Assembly (NCBI RefSeq): GCF_030812475.1
Contig: NZ_JAUSSR010000001.1
Coordinates: forward strand, 372,001 to 436,000
DNA: 64,000 nucleotides
Reading direction: 5' to 3'
Origin: Pseudomonas lini
Lineage (GTDB): Bacteria > Pseudomonadota > Gammaproteobacteria > Pseudomonadales > Pseudomonadaceae
The notes below the pieces were generated by a model. It did not search any database. It was given only the letters and a program-made list of their open reading frames with translations, and was not told where the DNA came from. This document shows, in pieces, positions 1 through 10,353 of this stretch (position 1 is the stretch's first letter; the number at the start of each line of letters is the position of its first letter). A program made the position numbers and the translations under genes.

Positions 1-1
1 C

Positions 2-1369
<1,368 letters not shown>

Positions 1370-1548
1370 GACAATAAGAAACCACGGCGGCTTGGCCCGT
1401 CGTGAGCCTTGCATGCAAGACTCACCGCGGAATATCCGCTGGACGCAGTCTTGCGTAGCCCAGCTACGCAAGCAGCAGTCACAGGTGGTGCGGCACTTGA
1501 ACGAGTGCAGCACCGAATGCGCAGTACCTAACGAAGACGGTAATAAGC
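1370..1548 (+). other. lpdG-sucC intergenic leader with a hairpin
   Basis: This 179-base gap separates lpdG from sucC. It holds a perfect 8-bp stem (TTGCGTAG, loop CCCAG, CTACGCAA) at 1451-1471 with no T-tract after it, so it is unlikely to be an intrinsic terminator. It could be an mRNA processing or stabilising element, or lie in a leader from a separate sucCD promoter. I could not identify a promoter with confidence. Confidence 0.4.
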
Positions 1549-2715
1549 ATGAATCTTCACGAGTATCAGGGTAAGCAGCTGTTCGCTGAATACGGCCTGC
1601 CAGTATCCCAGGGTTTCGCCGTAGACACCCCGGAAGCAGCAGCAGAAGCATGCGACAAGATCGGCGGGACCGAATGGGTTGTCAAAGCCCAGGTTCACGC
1701 GGGTGGTCGCGGTAAAGCGGGCGGCGTAAAGCTGGTTCGTAGCAAAGAAGACGCCAAAGCATTCGCTCAGCAGTGGTTGGGCAAGCGTCTGGTGACTTAC
1801 CAGACTGATGCCAATGGTCAGCCAGTCACCAAGATCCTGGTTGAATCGTGCACTGATATCGCTAAAGAGCTGTACCTGGGCGCTGTCGTTGACCGTTCGA
1901 GCCGTCGCATCGTGTTCATGGCGTCCACCGAAGGTGGCGTGGACATCGAGAAAATCGCTCACGACACCCCTGAGAAAATCCTCAAGGCCACTATCGATCC
2001 ACTGGTTGGCGCTCAGCCGTTCCAGGGGCGCGAGCTGGCATTCCAGCTGGGCCTGGAAGGTAAGCAAGTTGCTCAGTTCGCCAAGATCTTCGTAGGTCTG
2101 GCCAAGCTGTTCAAGGATCACGACCTGGCTCTGCTGGAAGTGAACCCGCTGGTGATCAAGGCTGACGGCGATCTGCATTGCCTCGACGCCAAGATCAACA
2201 TCGACGCCAACGCCATGTACCGTCAGCCTAAACTGAAGACTTTCCACGATCCGTCGCAAGACGATCCGCGCGAAGCGCACGCTGCCAAGTTCGAACTGAA
2301 CTACGTAGCCCTGGAAGGCAACATCGGTTGCATGGTCAACGGTGCTGGCCTGGCCATGGGTACCATGGACATCGTCAACCTGCATGGCGGCAAACCAGCC
2401 AACTTCCTCGACGTGGGCGGCGGTGCTACCAAAGAACGCGTTACCGAAGCGTTCAAGATCATCCTGTCCGACACTAACGTCGCTGCAGTACTGGTCAACA
2501 TCTTCGGCGGCATCGTTCGTTGCGACATGATTGCCGAAGGCATCATCGGCGCAGTGAAAGAAGTCGGCGTGAAAATCCCGGTTGTTGTTCGCCTTGAAGG
2601 CAACAACGCTGAACTGGGCGCTAAAGTACTGGCAGAAAGCGGTTTGAACATCATCGCTGCTACCAGCCTGACCGACGCTGCTCAACAAGTCGTTAAAGCT
2701 GCGGAGGGCAAATAA
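1549..2715 (+). CDS. sucC: Succinyl-CoA ligase (ADP-forming) beta subunit
   Basis: This subunit of the TCA-cycle enzyme makes ATP or GTP and succinate from succinyl-CoA, and it binds the nucleotide. At 388 residues it has the family's usual length. It starts with the typical [12 protein letters not shown] and carries the N-terminal ATP-grasp domain (the lysine- and glycine-rich [11 protein letters not shown] near residues 46-56). The C-terminal CoA-ligase-like domain contains [15 protein letters not shown] and [10 protein letters not shown]. Its stop codon overlaps the sucD start by one base, so the two subunits are translationally coupled. Confidence 0.98.
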   Translation: MNLHEYQGKQLFAEYGLPVSQGFAVDTPEAAAEACDKIGGTEWVVKAQVHAGGRGKAGGVKLVRSKEDAKAFAQQWLGKRLVTYQTDANGQPVTKILVESCTDIAKELYLGAVVDRSSRRIVFMASTEGGVDIEKIAHDTPEKILKATIDPLVGAQPFQGRELAFQLGLEGKQVAQFAKIFVGLAKLFKDHDLALLEVNPLVIKADGDLHCLDAKINIDANAMYRQPKLKTFHDPSQDDPREAHAAKFELNYVALEGNIGCMVNGAGLAMGTMDIVNLHGGKPANFLDVGGGATKERVTEAFKIILSDTNVAAVLVNIFGGIVRCDMIAEGIIGAVKEVGVKIPVVVRLEGNNAELGAKVLAESGLNIIAATSLTDAAQQVVKAAEGK

Positions 2716-3596
2716 TGAGCGTCCTGATCAATAAAGACACCAAGGTTATCTGCCAGGGTATTACCGGTTCGCAAGGTAGTTTCCACACCCAGCAAGCCAT
2801 CGAATACGGCACCAAGATGGTCGGTGGCGTAACTCCGGGCAAAGGCGGCACCGAGCACCTGGGTCTGCCAGTGTTCAACACCGTGAAAGATGCTGTAGCG
2901 GCCACTGGCGCCACCGCCAGCGTGATCTACGTTCCAGCTCCTTTCTGCAAGGACTCCATCCTGGAAGCAGCCTTCGGCGGCATCAAGCTGATCGTTTGCA
3001 TCACTGAAGGCATTCCTACCCTGGACATGCTGGATGCCAAGGTCAAGTGTGACGAGCTGGGCGTAGTCCTGATCGGTCCTAACTGCCCAGGCGTGATCAC
3101 TCCAGGCGAATGCAAGATCGGCATCATGCCAGGTCACATTCACTTGCCAGGCAAGGTCGGTATCGTTTCCCGTTCCGGCACCCTGACCTACGAAGCTGTG
3201 AAGCAGACCACTGACGCCGGTTTCGGTCAGTCGACTTGCGTCGGCATCGGCGGTGACCCGATCCCGGGTTCGAACTTCATCGACATCCTGAAGCTGTTCC
3301 AGGAAGACCCGAAGACCGAAGCGATCGTGATGATCGGCGAGATCGGCGGTTCGGCTGAAGAAGAAGCGGCGGCCTACATCAAGGCTAACGTGACCAAGCC
3401 GGTTGTTTCCTACATTGCTGGTGTGACTGCCCCTGCGGGCAAGCGCATGGGCCATGCTGGCGCAATCATCTCTGGCGGCAAGGGCACTGCAGACGAGAAG
3501 TTTGCTGCCCTGGAAGACGCAGGCGTGAAAACCGTGCGTTCGCTGGCAGACATCGGCAAGGCTCTGTCCGAGCTGACCGGTTGGGCGATCAAGTAA
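2715..3596 (+). CDS. sucD: Succinyl-CoA ligase (ADP-forming) alpha subunit
   Basis: This subunit binds CoA and carries the phosphohistidine intermediate of succinyl-CoA ligase. It has 293 residues. The N-terminal Rossmann CoA-binding segment ([11 protein letters not shown], then GGVTPGKGG) is followed by the ligase domain, with the phosphorylated histidine in [14 protein letters not shown] near residue 248. A strong intrinsic terminator starts 28 bases after the stop codon, so the sucAB-lpdG-sucCD operon ends here. Confidence 0.98.
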   Translation: MSVLINKDTKVICQGITGSQGSFHTQQAIEYGTKMVGGVTPGKGGTEHLGLPVFNTVKDAVAATGATASVIYVPAPFCKDSILEAAFGGIKLIVCITEGIPTLDMLDAKVKCDELGVVLIGPNCPGVITPGECKIGIMPGHIHLPGKVGIVSRSGTLTYEAVKQTTDAGFGQSTCVGIGGDPIPGSNFIDILKLFQEDPKTEAIVMIGEIGGSAEEEAAAYIKANVTKPVVSYIAGVTAPAGKRMGHAGAIISGGKGTADEKFAALEDAGVKTVRSLADIGKALSELTGWAIK

Positions 3597-3623
3597 GCCT
3601 CGCGCTTTACTTGTAGCTCTGCT

Positions 3624-3653
3624 GACAAAGGCCACCTTCGGGTGGCCTTTGTC
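3624..3653 (+). terminator. Rho-independent terminator after sucD
   Basis: A perfect 13-bp stem (GACAAAGGCCACC pairing with GGTGGCCTTTGTC) closes on a TTCG tetraloop and is followed by GTTTCTG. It ends the sucCD transcript. Confidence 0.9.
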
Positions 3654-3687
3654 GTTTCTGGAGTTATGTGTCGTTAGTGAAGGCCCC

Positions 3688-3782
3688 ATCGCGAGCAAGC
3701 TCGCTCCCACAGTTGATCTGCGGCGGGCACACAAATCGTGTGCCTATTGGAGATTCCCTGTGGGAGCGAGCTTGCTCGCGAT
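3688..3782. repeat. REPIN: inverted pair of REP elements
   Basis: Two 25-base REP units face each other: ATCGCGAGCAAGCTCGCTCC... at 3688-3712 and its exact reverse complement at 3758-3782. A 45-base spacer separates them. The arms match perfectly, as expected for a REPIN, a non-autonomous dimer mobilised by a RAYT transposase encoded elsewhere. Confidence 0.93.
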
Positions 3783-4028
3783 GGCTGACTTACAGGCGCA
3801 GACCATTTAAATGCAAAAACGCGACATGGAAATGTCGTGTATCGGATAGTTCGCACCCTAACAGTGCGCTTGGCGGCCAAATTCGTTAGGCTAGCCGCCA
3901 TTTTGCGGATGCAGCCCACAAGGCCGCTTCGCGCTAAACGGGTCAGTCCCATACGGACCGACAGCATTTCCCTCACCCATAGGGAAATCCCTCTCTAAAT
4001 TCCGATTCAGTAGTGTGGTATTTCCTTA
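3783..4028 (+). other. brnQ leader region with hairpins, no gene seen
   Basis: The 246 bases before the carrier gene have no credible coding frame. Two stems are visible: ACGCGACAT, loop GGAA, ATGTCGTGT at 3819-3840 (one G-U pair), and TGGCGGC pairing with GCCGCCA at 3871-3900. Neither has a T-tract. They may belong to a structured 5' leader of the carrier mRNA. No -35/-10 pair is clear. Confidence 0.35.
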
Positions 4029-5342
4029 ATGAAAGTGTTGAAAGGCCAGGACATCCTGGCACTTGGATTCATGACCTTTGCCCTGTTTGTCGGGGCTGGC
4101 AACATAATCTTCCCGCCTATCGTCGGCTTGCAGGCCGGACCTCATGTCTGGCTGGCGGCGCTGGGCTTTCTGATCACCGCGGTGGGTCTGCCGGTGATCA
4201 CCGTGGTAGCGCTGGCGAAAGTCGGCGGCGCCATGGATGCCTTGAGCAGCCCGATAGGTAAAGTCGCCGGGGGCTTGCTGGCCGCTGCGTGCTACCTGGC
4301 CGTCGGCCCGCTGTTCGCGACGCCGCGCACCGCAACCGTGTCCTTCGAAGTCGGCCTCGCGCCGCTGACCGGCGAAAGCCCGCTGGCACTGTTCCTCTAT
4401 AGCTCGGTGTACTTCCTGCTGGTGTTCTTCATCTCGCTGTACCCGGGCCGTTTGCTGGATACCGTGGGACGTTTCCTCGCCCCATTGAAGATCATCGCCC
4501 TGGCTGTACTCGGCATCGCCGCGTTTGCATTGCCCGCCGGCGACATCGGCGTGGGCACCCCCGAGTACGTGGCGGCACCGTTCTCTCAAGGCTTCATCAA
4601 TGGTTACCTGACCATGGATACACTGGGGGCGCTGGTCTTTGGCATTGTCATCGTCAATGCCATCCGCTCCCGGGGCGTCGAGTCGCCGGCGCTGATCACC
4701 CGTTACGCGATCATTGCCGGGCTGATTGCCGGCGTGGGTCTGGCCCTGGTGTATGTCAGCCTGTTCCGTCTCGGTTCGGGCAGCCATGAAGTGGCCGCCG
4801 GCGCGACCAATGGCGCGGCGGTATTGCACGCTTACGTGCAGCACACGTTCGGCTCCCTGGGCAGCGGTTTCCTGGCGGTGTTGATCTCCCTGGCCTGCCT
4901 GGTCACGGCGGTCGGCCTGACCTGTGCCTGCGCCGAGTATTTCAGCCGTGTGCTGCCGCTGTCCTACAAGACACTGGTGATCATCCTCGCCGCGTTCTCC
5001 CTGCTGGTGTCCAACCTGGGCCTCACCAATCTGATCGCGTTCTCGATCCCGGTGCTGACGGCGATCTACCCGCCGTGCATCGCCCTGGTGGCCCTGAGCT
5101 TCTGCAAGGACTTCTGGCATGAGCAGGGCCGTATCGTCGGCCCGGTGATGCTGGTGTCCTTCATCTTCGGCCTGATCGATGCACTCAAGGGCGCCGGTCT
5201 GGCGGACTGGTTGCCGACGCAGCTGGCTCACCTGCCGCTGAGCGAGCAAGGTCTGGCGTGGCTGGTGCCGTCGGTGATGACGTTGGTGGGTGCCGTGCTG
5301 TGTGATCGTTTGCTGGGCAAGCGCGAAGAAGCGCTGGCGTAA
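4029..5342 (+). CDS. brnQ: Branched-chain amino acid:cation symporter (LIVCS family)
   Basis: This inner-membrane carrier takes up leucine, isoleucine and valine with a coupled cation. It has 437 residues and a run of about twelve hydrophobic segments, beginning with the family signature region [17 protein letters not shown] at residues 14-30. Its position next to sucD matches what I recall for braB of P. aeruginosa, so it is probably the braB orthologue. No good Shine-Dalgarno sequence precedes the ATG (GGTATTTCCTTAATG). The start is chosen because MKVLKGQDI fits the family N-terminus. Confidence 0.93.
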   Translation: MKVLKGQDILALGFMTFALFVGAGNIIFPPIVGLQAGPHVWLAALGFLITAVGLPVITVVALAKVGGAMDALSSPIGKVAGGLLAAACYLAVGPLFATPRTATVSFEVGLAPLTGESPLALFLYSSVYFLLVFFISLYPGRLLDTVGRFLAPLKIIALAVLGIAAFALPAGDIGVGTPEYVAAPFSQGFINGYLTMDTLGALVFGIVIVNAIRSRGVESPALITRYAIIAGLIAGVGLALVYVSLFRLGSGSHEVAAGATNGAAVLHAYVQHTFGSLGSGFLAVLISLACLVTAVGLTCACAEYFSRVLPLSYKTLVIILAAFSLLVSNLGLTNLIAFSIPVLTAIYPPCIALVALSFCKDFWHEQGRIVGPVMLVSFIFGLIDALKGAGLADWLPTQLAHLPLSEQGLAWLVPSVMTLVGAVLCDRLLGKREEALA

Positions 5343-5389
5343 GCCGTTGCAAAGGCCGCCACAAGCGGACGTTTGACTGCAGAAACAGA

Positions 5390-5424
5390 AATGCCCCGTA
5401 TCAATCGATCCGGGGCATTTTTTT
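5390..5424 (+). terminator. Rho-independent terminator after brnQ
   Basis: A 9-bp stem (AATGCCCCG pairing with CGGGGCATT) with a 12-base loop is followed directly by TTTTTT. It begins 48 bases after the brnQ stop codon. Confidence 0.88.
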
Positions 5425-5480
5425 ATGGGTGATGCGGTGTCTTTTCTTCTGCGCTAACGTCGAAAGACTGCAAACCCCCC

Positions 5481-5600
5481 TTGTAGGAGCGAGCTTGCTC
5501 GCGAAGAACCTGAGAGCGACACGTTTATCCAGGTAACACGCGCCACCATTCGCGACCTTCGCGACCTTCGCGACCTTCGCGAGCAAGCTCGCTCCTACAG
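5481..5600. repeat. REPIN, GTAGGAGC subtype, with a short tandem repeat inside
   Basis: REP units lie at 5481-5505 (TTGTAGGAGCGAGCTTGCTC...) and, inverted, at 5576-5600. The spacer contains CGTTTATCCAGG, also found in the REPIN near 34.8 kb. Just before the right arm the 9-base unit CGACCTTCG occurs three times in tandem (5553-5579), apparently grown from the edge of the REP arm. Confidence 0.92.
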
Positions 5601-5637
5601 GGGTACGGTGTTCCACCACTCGATCACAAGGACCTGC

Positions 5638-6375
5638 ATGTCGTTCATCCTCGCCAACCTGATCCACATTCTCGCCGCCGCCTGGTTTGTCATCTGCTGG
5701 GGCGGCTATACCCGCTATGCCACGTGGAAAGCCCGCGACACCGCGTGCCTGGCCAGCGTGCTGCACCTGTACCGCGAAGACTGGATGCGCCGGATGCTGT
5801 TGCGCGACAATCGTATCGCCGACGCCAGTGTGATCGGCAACCTGGAGCGCAACGCCTCGTTCTTCGCTTCCAGCACCCTGATTATCCTGGCCGGCATTCT
5901 CACAGTGCTGGGGGCCTCCGAAAGAGCGGTGTCATTGCTGGCGGATATCCCGATGGTGCAGCAAGCGTCCCAGGGCATGTCGGAAATCAAGTTGCTGTGC
6001 CTGGCGCTGGTATTTGTCTATGCGTTCTTTACCTTCAGCTGGTGTATGCGGCAGTACAACTTTGCGGCAATCCTGGTGGGTTCGGCACCGATGGTCGGGG
6101 AACGGCATGTTTCCGAACTGGAGCGTAAAGCCTTTGCCGCCCGTGCGGCGCGAGTGATTTCCATGGCCGCCAACCAGTTCAACTTTGGCTTGCGCTCTTA
6201 TTACTTCGGCATGACCATGCTGGCCTGGTTCGTCAGTCCCTGGTTGTTCATGTTGATGAGTACCGGCGTGGTCCTGGTGCTCTATCGCCGGGAATTTCAC
6301 TCCGACGTACTTGATGTGATGGTCTATACCCCTACAGAGGCACCCTTGCCCGAGGCGAACAAAGAGGTCGCTTGA
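5638..6375 (+). CDS. DUF599 family integral membrane protein
   Basis: This 245-residue protein of unknown function has four hydrophobic segments, around residues 5-22, 78-98, 117-140 and 190-220. It matches the DUF599 pattern, including WxxY near the first segment (WGGYTRYATWKARD) and the NLERNASFFASS stretch before the second. The ATG at 5638 is chosen because AAGGA lies 5 bases upstream. A GTG at 5608 is in frame but would add unrelated residues read from the edge of the REPIN. The stop overlaps the next start by one base, so the two membrane genes are coupled. No function can be assigned. Confidence 0.85.
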   Translation: MSFILANLIHILAAAWFVICWGGYTRYATWKARDTACLASVLHLYREDWMRRMLLRDNRIADASVIGNLERNASFFASSTLIILAGILTVLGASERAVSLLADIPMVQQASQGMSEIKLLCLALVFVYAFFTFSWCMRQYNFAAILVGSAPMVGERHVSELERKAFAARAARVISMAANQFNFGLRSYYFGMTMLAWFVSPWLFMLMSTGVVLVLYRREFHSDVLDVMVYTPTEAPLPEANKEVA

Positions 6376-6776
6376 TGAGTATTCCGTTCTGGTGTGTGTT
6401 TATCAGTGCCTTGATGATTTATGTAGCCCGTATCCCGGTGGCCAAGGCCATGAAAGAGCAGGGCGGTTACGATAACCACCTGCCACGCCAACAGCAGGCG
6501 CAACTCACCGGCTTCGGTGCCCGGGCGCTGGCCGCACATCAGAACTGTATAGAGGCATTCATTCTGTTTGCGGTGGGGGTGTTGATGGCGCACACCACGC
6601 AGACGGCGGGGTGGCTTATAGATTCGCTGGCCATCGTGTTCGTGATGACACGAGTAATTTATCTGTTGTGTTACTGGGTGGATTTAGCCTGGCAGCGCAG
6701 TCTGGTGTGGTTCGTCGGGTTAGTGTGTTCGTTATTACTGATGATTAGTCCGACTTTTAGAAGCATTTTGCTCTAG
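6375..6776 (+). CDS. MAPEG family membrane protein
   Basis: This small 133-residue inner-membrane protein has four predicted helices and belongs to the MAPEG group. Characterised members act on glutathione or eicosanoid substrates, but many bacterial members are uncharacterised. The polar stretch RQQQAQLTGFGARALAAHQN followed by EAF, near residues 40-64, is the family's conserved loop. The ATG at 6375 overlaps the stop of the DUF599 gene, and a strong hairpin terminator follows 9 bases after its own stop. Enzymatic activity is unproven. Confidence 0.85.
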   Translation: MSIPFWCVFISALMIYVARIPVAKAMKEQGGYDNHLPRQQQAQLTGFGARALAAHQNCIEAFILFAVGVLMAHTTQTAGWLIDSLAIVFVMTRVIYLLCYWVDLAWQRSLVWFVGLVCSLLLMISPTFRSILL

Positions 6777-6785
6777 CGCCGGATT

Positions 6786-6830
6786 GCAGGCAAAAGAAAA
6801 CCCGCACTTGGCGGGTTTTCTTTTGCCTGC
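6786..6830. terminator. Bidirectional terminator between convergent genes
   Basis: Two perfectly complementary 20-base arms (6786-6805 and 6811-6830) enclose the 5-base loop ACTTG. The GC core is flanked by A-rich and T-rich tracts, so it works as an intrinsic terminator in both directions. It ends the MAPEG transcript on the plus strand and the lipoprotein transcript on the minus strand. Confidence 0.92.
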
Positions 6831-6843
6831 ATCAAAAAGCGAT

Positions 6844-7080
6844 TTATTGCTTCTTGGCAGCTTCTTCTTGTGCAGCTTCGTTCGATTCAGCCTGAGCTTT
6901 GGCGGCTTCGGCGTTTTCTTTTGCCGCGTCGTTCACTTTATCCTGAGCTTTGTTCATGTCTTGCTGGGCTTGCTCAGCATGTTGGTTAGCATCTTGAGCT
7001 TTGTCCTCGGATTTTTTATCGCAAGCAGCGAGACCGAGGGAAGCGGTCAACATCAAGGCAATAGCTAAAGTCTTACGCAT
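6844..7080 (-). CDS. Small Ala/Gln/Lys-rich lipoprotein
   Basis: This is a 78-residue lipoprotein. Residues 1-19 form a signal peptide ending in the lipobox LAAC, with Cys20 as the lipidated residue. The mature part is an almost uninterrupted charged helix rich in Ala, Gln, Glu and Lys, likely coiled coil. Asp follows the cysteine (CDKKS), which in enterobacteria favours inner-membrane retention; Pseudomonas sorting rules differ. The ATG at 7080 has AAGGAG 10 bases upstream, and an AlgU-type promoter lies just before it. The position matches a small P. aeruginosa lipoprotein between braB and htpG. An envelope-stress role is inference. Confidence 0.87.
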   Translation of the reverse strand: MRKTLAIALMLTASLGLAACDKKSEDKAQDANQHAEQAQQDMNKAQDKVNDAAKENAEAAKAQAESNEAAQEEAAKKQ

Positions 7081-7116
7081 GGGGTGTTTCTCCTTATGGA
7101 AAATATCTACTGGCCT

Positions 7117-7144
7117 TTCGAGCACGGTTCTCAGCGTTAAGTTC
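7117..7144 (-). promoter_or_regulatory. Candidate AlgU (sigma-22/RpoE) promoter of the small lipoprotein gene
   Basis: On the minus strand GAACTT (7144-7139) is followed after 17 bases by TCGAA (7121-7117). This fits the AlgU consensus GAACTT-N16/17-TCnnA. Transcription would start near 7109 and give a leader of about 30 bases containing AAGGAG. Sequence match only. Confidence 0.65.
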
Positions 7145-7239
7145 CTCAATTCATACAGATATATAAGATTATTCCGACGGGAACTTTTACCCACTGGCGC
7201 CTATGCGACCACACGACACTCATAAAGGTTTTTATCAAT

Positions 7240-7716
7240 ATGGCCGAAAATCCCGTTTTTGAGCGTGCGACACGGTTTCTGTCGGCGCTGCGACATTGTC
7301 AGGTGCTCGGCCTGCAGGTTCACAGCGCGAGCAGTGAAGGGCTCACCGTGATGTTGCCGTACAGCAGGCAAATCGTCGGCAATCCGTACACCGGTGTGAT
7401 CCATGGCGGGGCACTGACGTCGCTGATGGACACCGCTTGTGGCATGTCCACTCTCTGCGTGTTGCCCGAGTTCGAGGTCTGTCCGACCCTGGACCTGCGC
7501 ATCGACTACATGCACGCCGCCGAACCGTACAAAGATGTCTATGGGTTCGCTCAGTGCTACCGGGTGACCACCGATGTGATCTTTGCCCGCGGCTTCGCCT
7601 ATCAGGACGACCCCGAACACCCCATTGCCCATGTCGTCGGCACCTTCATGCGCATGGGTAAAGCCATCAAGGGCGCCCAAGGTTTTGGTGGCGCCATCGC
7701 CGCAGGTGCGAAATGA
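7240..7716 (+). CDS. PaaI-type hotdog thioesterase
   Basis: This 158-residue single-domain hotdog-fold protein probably hydrolyses an acyl-CoA thioester. The PaaI/4HBT signature VIHGGALTSLMDTACG lies near residues 50-65, where HGG precedes the active-site helix and Asp is the likely catalytic acid. A second strand pair contains LDLRIDYMHAA. It overlaps the next thioesterase gene by 4 bases, and the pair precedes htpG. The substrate is unknown. Confidence 0.85.
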   Translation: MAENPVFERATRFLSALRHCQVLGLQVHSASSEGLTVMLPYSRQIVGNPYTGVIHGGALTSLMDTACGMSTLCVLPEFEVCPTLDLRIDYMHAAEPYKDVYGFAQCYRVTTDVIFARGFAYQDDPEHPIAHVVGTFMRMGKAIKGAQGFGGAIAAGAK

Positions 7717-8165
7717 CTGACAACTTCAAAGAACAATTACAGCAGGCCCATGAATTGGGGGACTACGCCTCGCTGCTGCATGTGATCCCCTATGCCAAAC
7801 TGATCGGTGTCGAGTGTTCTCGCGTGGGGGATGAAGTGCTGTTTCGCTTGCCGGCCAACAAGGACAACATCGGCAACCCTTTGCTGCCAGCTATTCATGG
7901 CGGGGTGATTGCCGGGTTCATGGAATTGTCCGCGGCGTTGCACCTGCTGATTTTCACCGGATCGCCCGGCGTGCCGAAGATCATCGACTTCTCCCTGGAC
8001 TACCTGCGTGCAGGGCAATTTCGCGACACCTGGGCCAGGTGCCTGGTGTGTCGCCAGGGGCGGCGCGTCGCCAACGTGGCAATTACCGCCTGGCAAAGTA
8101 GCGAATCCGAGCCGATTGCCACGGCCCGGGCCCATTTCAAAATCGAAGAGCCCTTGAAATCCTGA
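7713..8165 (+). CDS. Second PaaI-type hotdog thioesterase
   Basis: This 150-residue hotdog-fold protein is clearly related to the one before it. It has the family motif AIHGGVIAGFMELSAA near residues 60-75, but Glu takes the place of Asp at the presumed catalytic position. IIDFSLDYLRAG aligns with the same strand of the upstream protein. The 4-base overlap suggests the two are made together and could form a heteromer. The last codons overlap the -35 element of the candidate htpG heat-shock promoter. Confidence 0.83.
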   Translation: MTDNFKEQLQQAHELGDYASLLHVIPYAKLIGVECSRVGDEVLFRLPANKDNIGNPLLPAIHGGVIAGFMELSAALHLLIFTGSPGVPKIIDFSLDYLRAGQFRDTWARCLVCRQGRRVANVAITAWQSSESEPIATARAHFKIEEPLKS

Positions 8166-8180
8166 TCTGAGCCCCCAACT
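8153..8180 (+). promoter_or_regulatory. Candidate sigma-32 (RpoH) promoter of htpG
   Basis: CTTGAAA at 8153-8159 and CCCCAACT at 8173-8180, spaced by 13 bases, match the heat-shock consensus CTTGAAA-N11-16-CCCCATnT with one mismatch in the -10. It sits about 60-90 bases before the htpG start and overlaps the end of the upstream gene, so htpG can be induced independently of the thioesterases. Confidence 0.8.
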
Positions 8181-8245
8181 TTGATGACAACCCGCCGCCG
8201 ACCTCAAGGTCGCGGCTTATGCCATCTGATTGGAGTTTGATGACC

Positions 8246-10150
8246 ATGAGTGTGGAAACTCAAAAGGAAACCCTGGGCTTCCAGACCGAGGTGAAGCAAC
8301 TGCTGCACCTCATGATCCATTCGCTGTATTCCAACAAGGAAATTTTCCTTCGCGAATTGATCTCGAACGCCTCTGACGCTGTAGATAAATTACGCTTTGA
8401 AGCCTTGGCCAAGCCTGACCTGCTGGAAGGTGGCGCCGAGCTGAAGATCCGTGTGAGCTTCGACAAGGACGCTAAAACCGTCACTCTCGAAGACAACGGC
8501 ATCGGCATGAGCCGCGAAGACGCGGTGACCCACTTGGGCACCATCGCCAAATCCGGTACCGCCGACTTCATGAAACATCTGTCCGGCGATCAGAAGAAAG
8601 ATTCGCACCTGATCGGTCAGTTCGGTGTGGGCTTCTACTCCGCGTTCATCGTCGCTGATAAGGTCGACGTGTACAGCCGCCGAGCCGGCCTCGCTGCCAG
8701 CGAAGGCGTGCACTGGTCGTCCAAGGGCGAAGGCGAATTCGAAATCGCCACCGTCGAGAAAGCCGAACGCGGTACCCGCATCGTCCTGCACCTGAAGTCC
8801 GCTGAAGACGAATTCGCCGATGGCTGGCGTCTGCGCAACATCATCAAAAAGTACTCCGATCACATCGCTTTGCCGATCGAGTTGCCAAAAGAAGTGGCCG
8901 CTGTTGAAGGCGAAGAGAAACCGGCCGTTGAGTGGGAAACCGTCAACCGCGCCAGCGCCCTGTGGACCCGTCCGCGTACCGAGATCAAGGACGAGGAATA
9001 CCAGGAGTTCTACAAACACGTCGCCCACGATTTCGAGAACCCGCTGAGCTGGAGCCACAACAAGGTCGAAGGCAAGCTGGAATACAGCTCGCTGCTCTAC
9101 GTGCCGGCCCGTGCTCCGTTCGACCTGTACCAGCGTGAAGCCCCTAAAGGCCTGAAGCTGTACGTGCAGCGCGTGTTCGTCATGGATCAGGCGGAGTCGT
9201 TCCTGCCGCTGTACCTGCGCTTCATCAAAGGCGTGGTCGATTCCAACGACCTGTCGCTGAACGTGTCGCGGGAAATCCTGCAGAAAGACCCGATCATCGA
9301 CTCCATGAAGTCGGCGCTGACCAAGCGTGTGCTCGACATGCTGGAAAAACTGGCGAAGAACGACCCTGACCAATACAAGAGCTTCTGGAAAAACTTCGGC
9401 CAGGTCATGAAAGAAGGCCCGGCAGAAGACTTCGCCAACAAAGAGAAAATCGCCGGCCTGCTGCGTTTCGCCTCCACTCAGGGCGAAGAAGGCGAGCAAG
9501 TGGTGTCCCTGGCCGAATACCTGGCGCGCGCCAAGGAAGGTCAGGACAAGATCTATTACCTGACCGGCGAGACCTATGCGCAGGTCAAAAACAGCCCGCA
9601 CCTGGAAGTCTTCCGCAAGAAAGGCATTGAAGTGCTGTTGCTGACCGACCGCATCGACGAGTGGTTGATGAGCTACCTCAGCGACTTCGACGGCAAGAAC
9701 TTCGTCGACGTGGCGCGTGGAGACCTGGACCTGGGCAACCTGGACTCGGAAGAGGACAAGAAAGCCGCGGAAGAAGTCGCCAAGTCCAAAGAAGGCCTGG
9801 TTGAGCGTCTGAAGACGGCACTGGGCGATTCCGTGGCTGAAGTGCGGGTGTCCCACCGTCTGACCGATTCCCCGGCGATCCTGGCCATCGGCGAGCAGGA
9901 CCTGGGCATGCAGATGCGTCAAATCCTCGAAGCGAGCGGTCAGAAGGTTCCGGAGTCGAAGCCGATTTTCGAATTCAACCCGGCTCACCCGCTGATCGAG
10001 AAACTCGATAACGAGCAGAGCGACGAGCGTTTCGGCGACCTGTCGCACATTCTCTTCGATCAGGCAGCCCTGGCGGCCGGCGACAGCTTGAAGGACCCGG
10101 CCGCGTATGTGCGCCGCCTCAACAAGCTGCTGGTTGAACTGTCGGTTTAA
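8246..10150 (+). CDS. htpG: Hsp90-family chaperone HtpG
   Basis: This is the bacterial Hsp90, a dimeric ATP-dependent chaperone of the cytosol. The N-terminal GHKL ATPase domain has all its motifs: [10 protein letters not shown] with the Mg-binding Asn, DNGIGMS and [12 protein letters not shown] middle domain and a C-terminal dimerisation domain follow. The start at 8246 ([13 protein letters not shown]) gives 634 residues, the length I recall for P. aeruginosa HtpG. An in-frame ATG two codons upstream is closer to the GGAG and cannot be excluded. A good sigma-32 promoter precedes it and a strong terminator follows. Confidence 0.97.
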   Translation: MSVETQKETLGFQTEVKQLLHLMIHSLYSNKEIFLRELISNASDAVDKLRFEALAKPDLLEGGAELKIRVSFDKDAKTVTLEDNGIGMSREDAVTHLGTIAKSGTADFMKHLSGDQKKDSHLIGQFGVGFYSAFIVADKVDVYSRRAGLAASEGVHWSSKGEGEFEIATVEKAERGTRIVLHLKSAEDEFADGWRLRNIIKKYSDHIALPIELPKEVAAVEGEEKPAVEWETVNRASALWTRPRTEIKDEEYQEFYKHVAHDFENPLSWSHNKVEGKLEYSSLLYVPARAPFDLYQREAPKGLKLYVQRVFVMDQAESFLPLYLRFIKGVVDSNDLSLNVSREILQKDPIIDSMKSALTKRVLDMLEKLAKNDPDQYKSFWKNFGQVMKEGPAEDFANKEKIAGLLRFASTQGEEGEQVVSLAEYLARAKEGQDKIYYLTGETYAQVKNSPHLEVFRKKGIEVLLLTDRIDEWLMSYLSDFDGKNFVDVARGDLDLGNLDSEEDKKAAEEVAKSKEGLVERLKTALGDSVAEVRVSHRLTDSPAILAIGEQDLGMQMRQILEASGQKVPESKPIFEFNPAHPLIEKLDNEQSDERFGDLSHILFDQAALAAGDSLKDPAAYVRRLNKLLVELSV

Positions 10151-10164
10151 CGGCGTTGCGTTGT

Positions 10165-10192
10165 AAAAAAACCCGCTTCGGCGGGTTTTTTT
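10165..10192 (+). terminator. Rho-independent terminator after htpG
   Basis: AAAAAAACCCGC pairs with GCGGGTTTTTTT around a TTCG tetraloop, 15 bases after the htpG stop. The flanking A-tract could also stop transcription from the other side. Confidence 0.92.
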
Positions 10193-10236
10193 CTGGGGTT
10201 TTGTAGTCCTGGGAGGAGGGTGTCAGTGCCGGCCCA

Positions 10237-10328
10237 TTCGCGAGCAAGCCCGCTCCCACATTGGATCGGCGTCGACCGTAAAATTTGCGTACGACTCGAT
10301 CCAATGTGGGAGCGGGCTTGCTCGCGAA
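10237..10328. repeat. REPIN with extended arms
   Basis: Inverted REP units lie at 10237-10260 (TTCGCGAGCAAGCCCGCTCC...) and 10305-10328. Both arms carry the same GCCCGCTCC variant, and complementarity continues into CACATTGGATCG / CGATCCAATGTG. It lies between convergent htpG and the pirin gene. Confidence 0.92.
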
Positions 10329-10353
10329 GGCAATCTAATAGGCGGCTCAGGAC

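Noticed and set aside
8390..10048. 552-residue open frame antisense to htpG
   Set aside because: It is a mirror of htpG codon use, with no ribosome-binding site and no domain.
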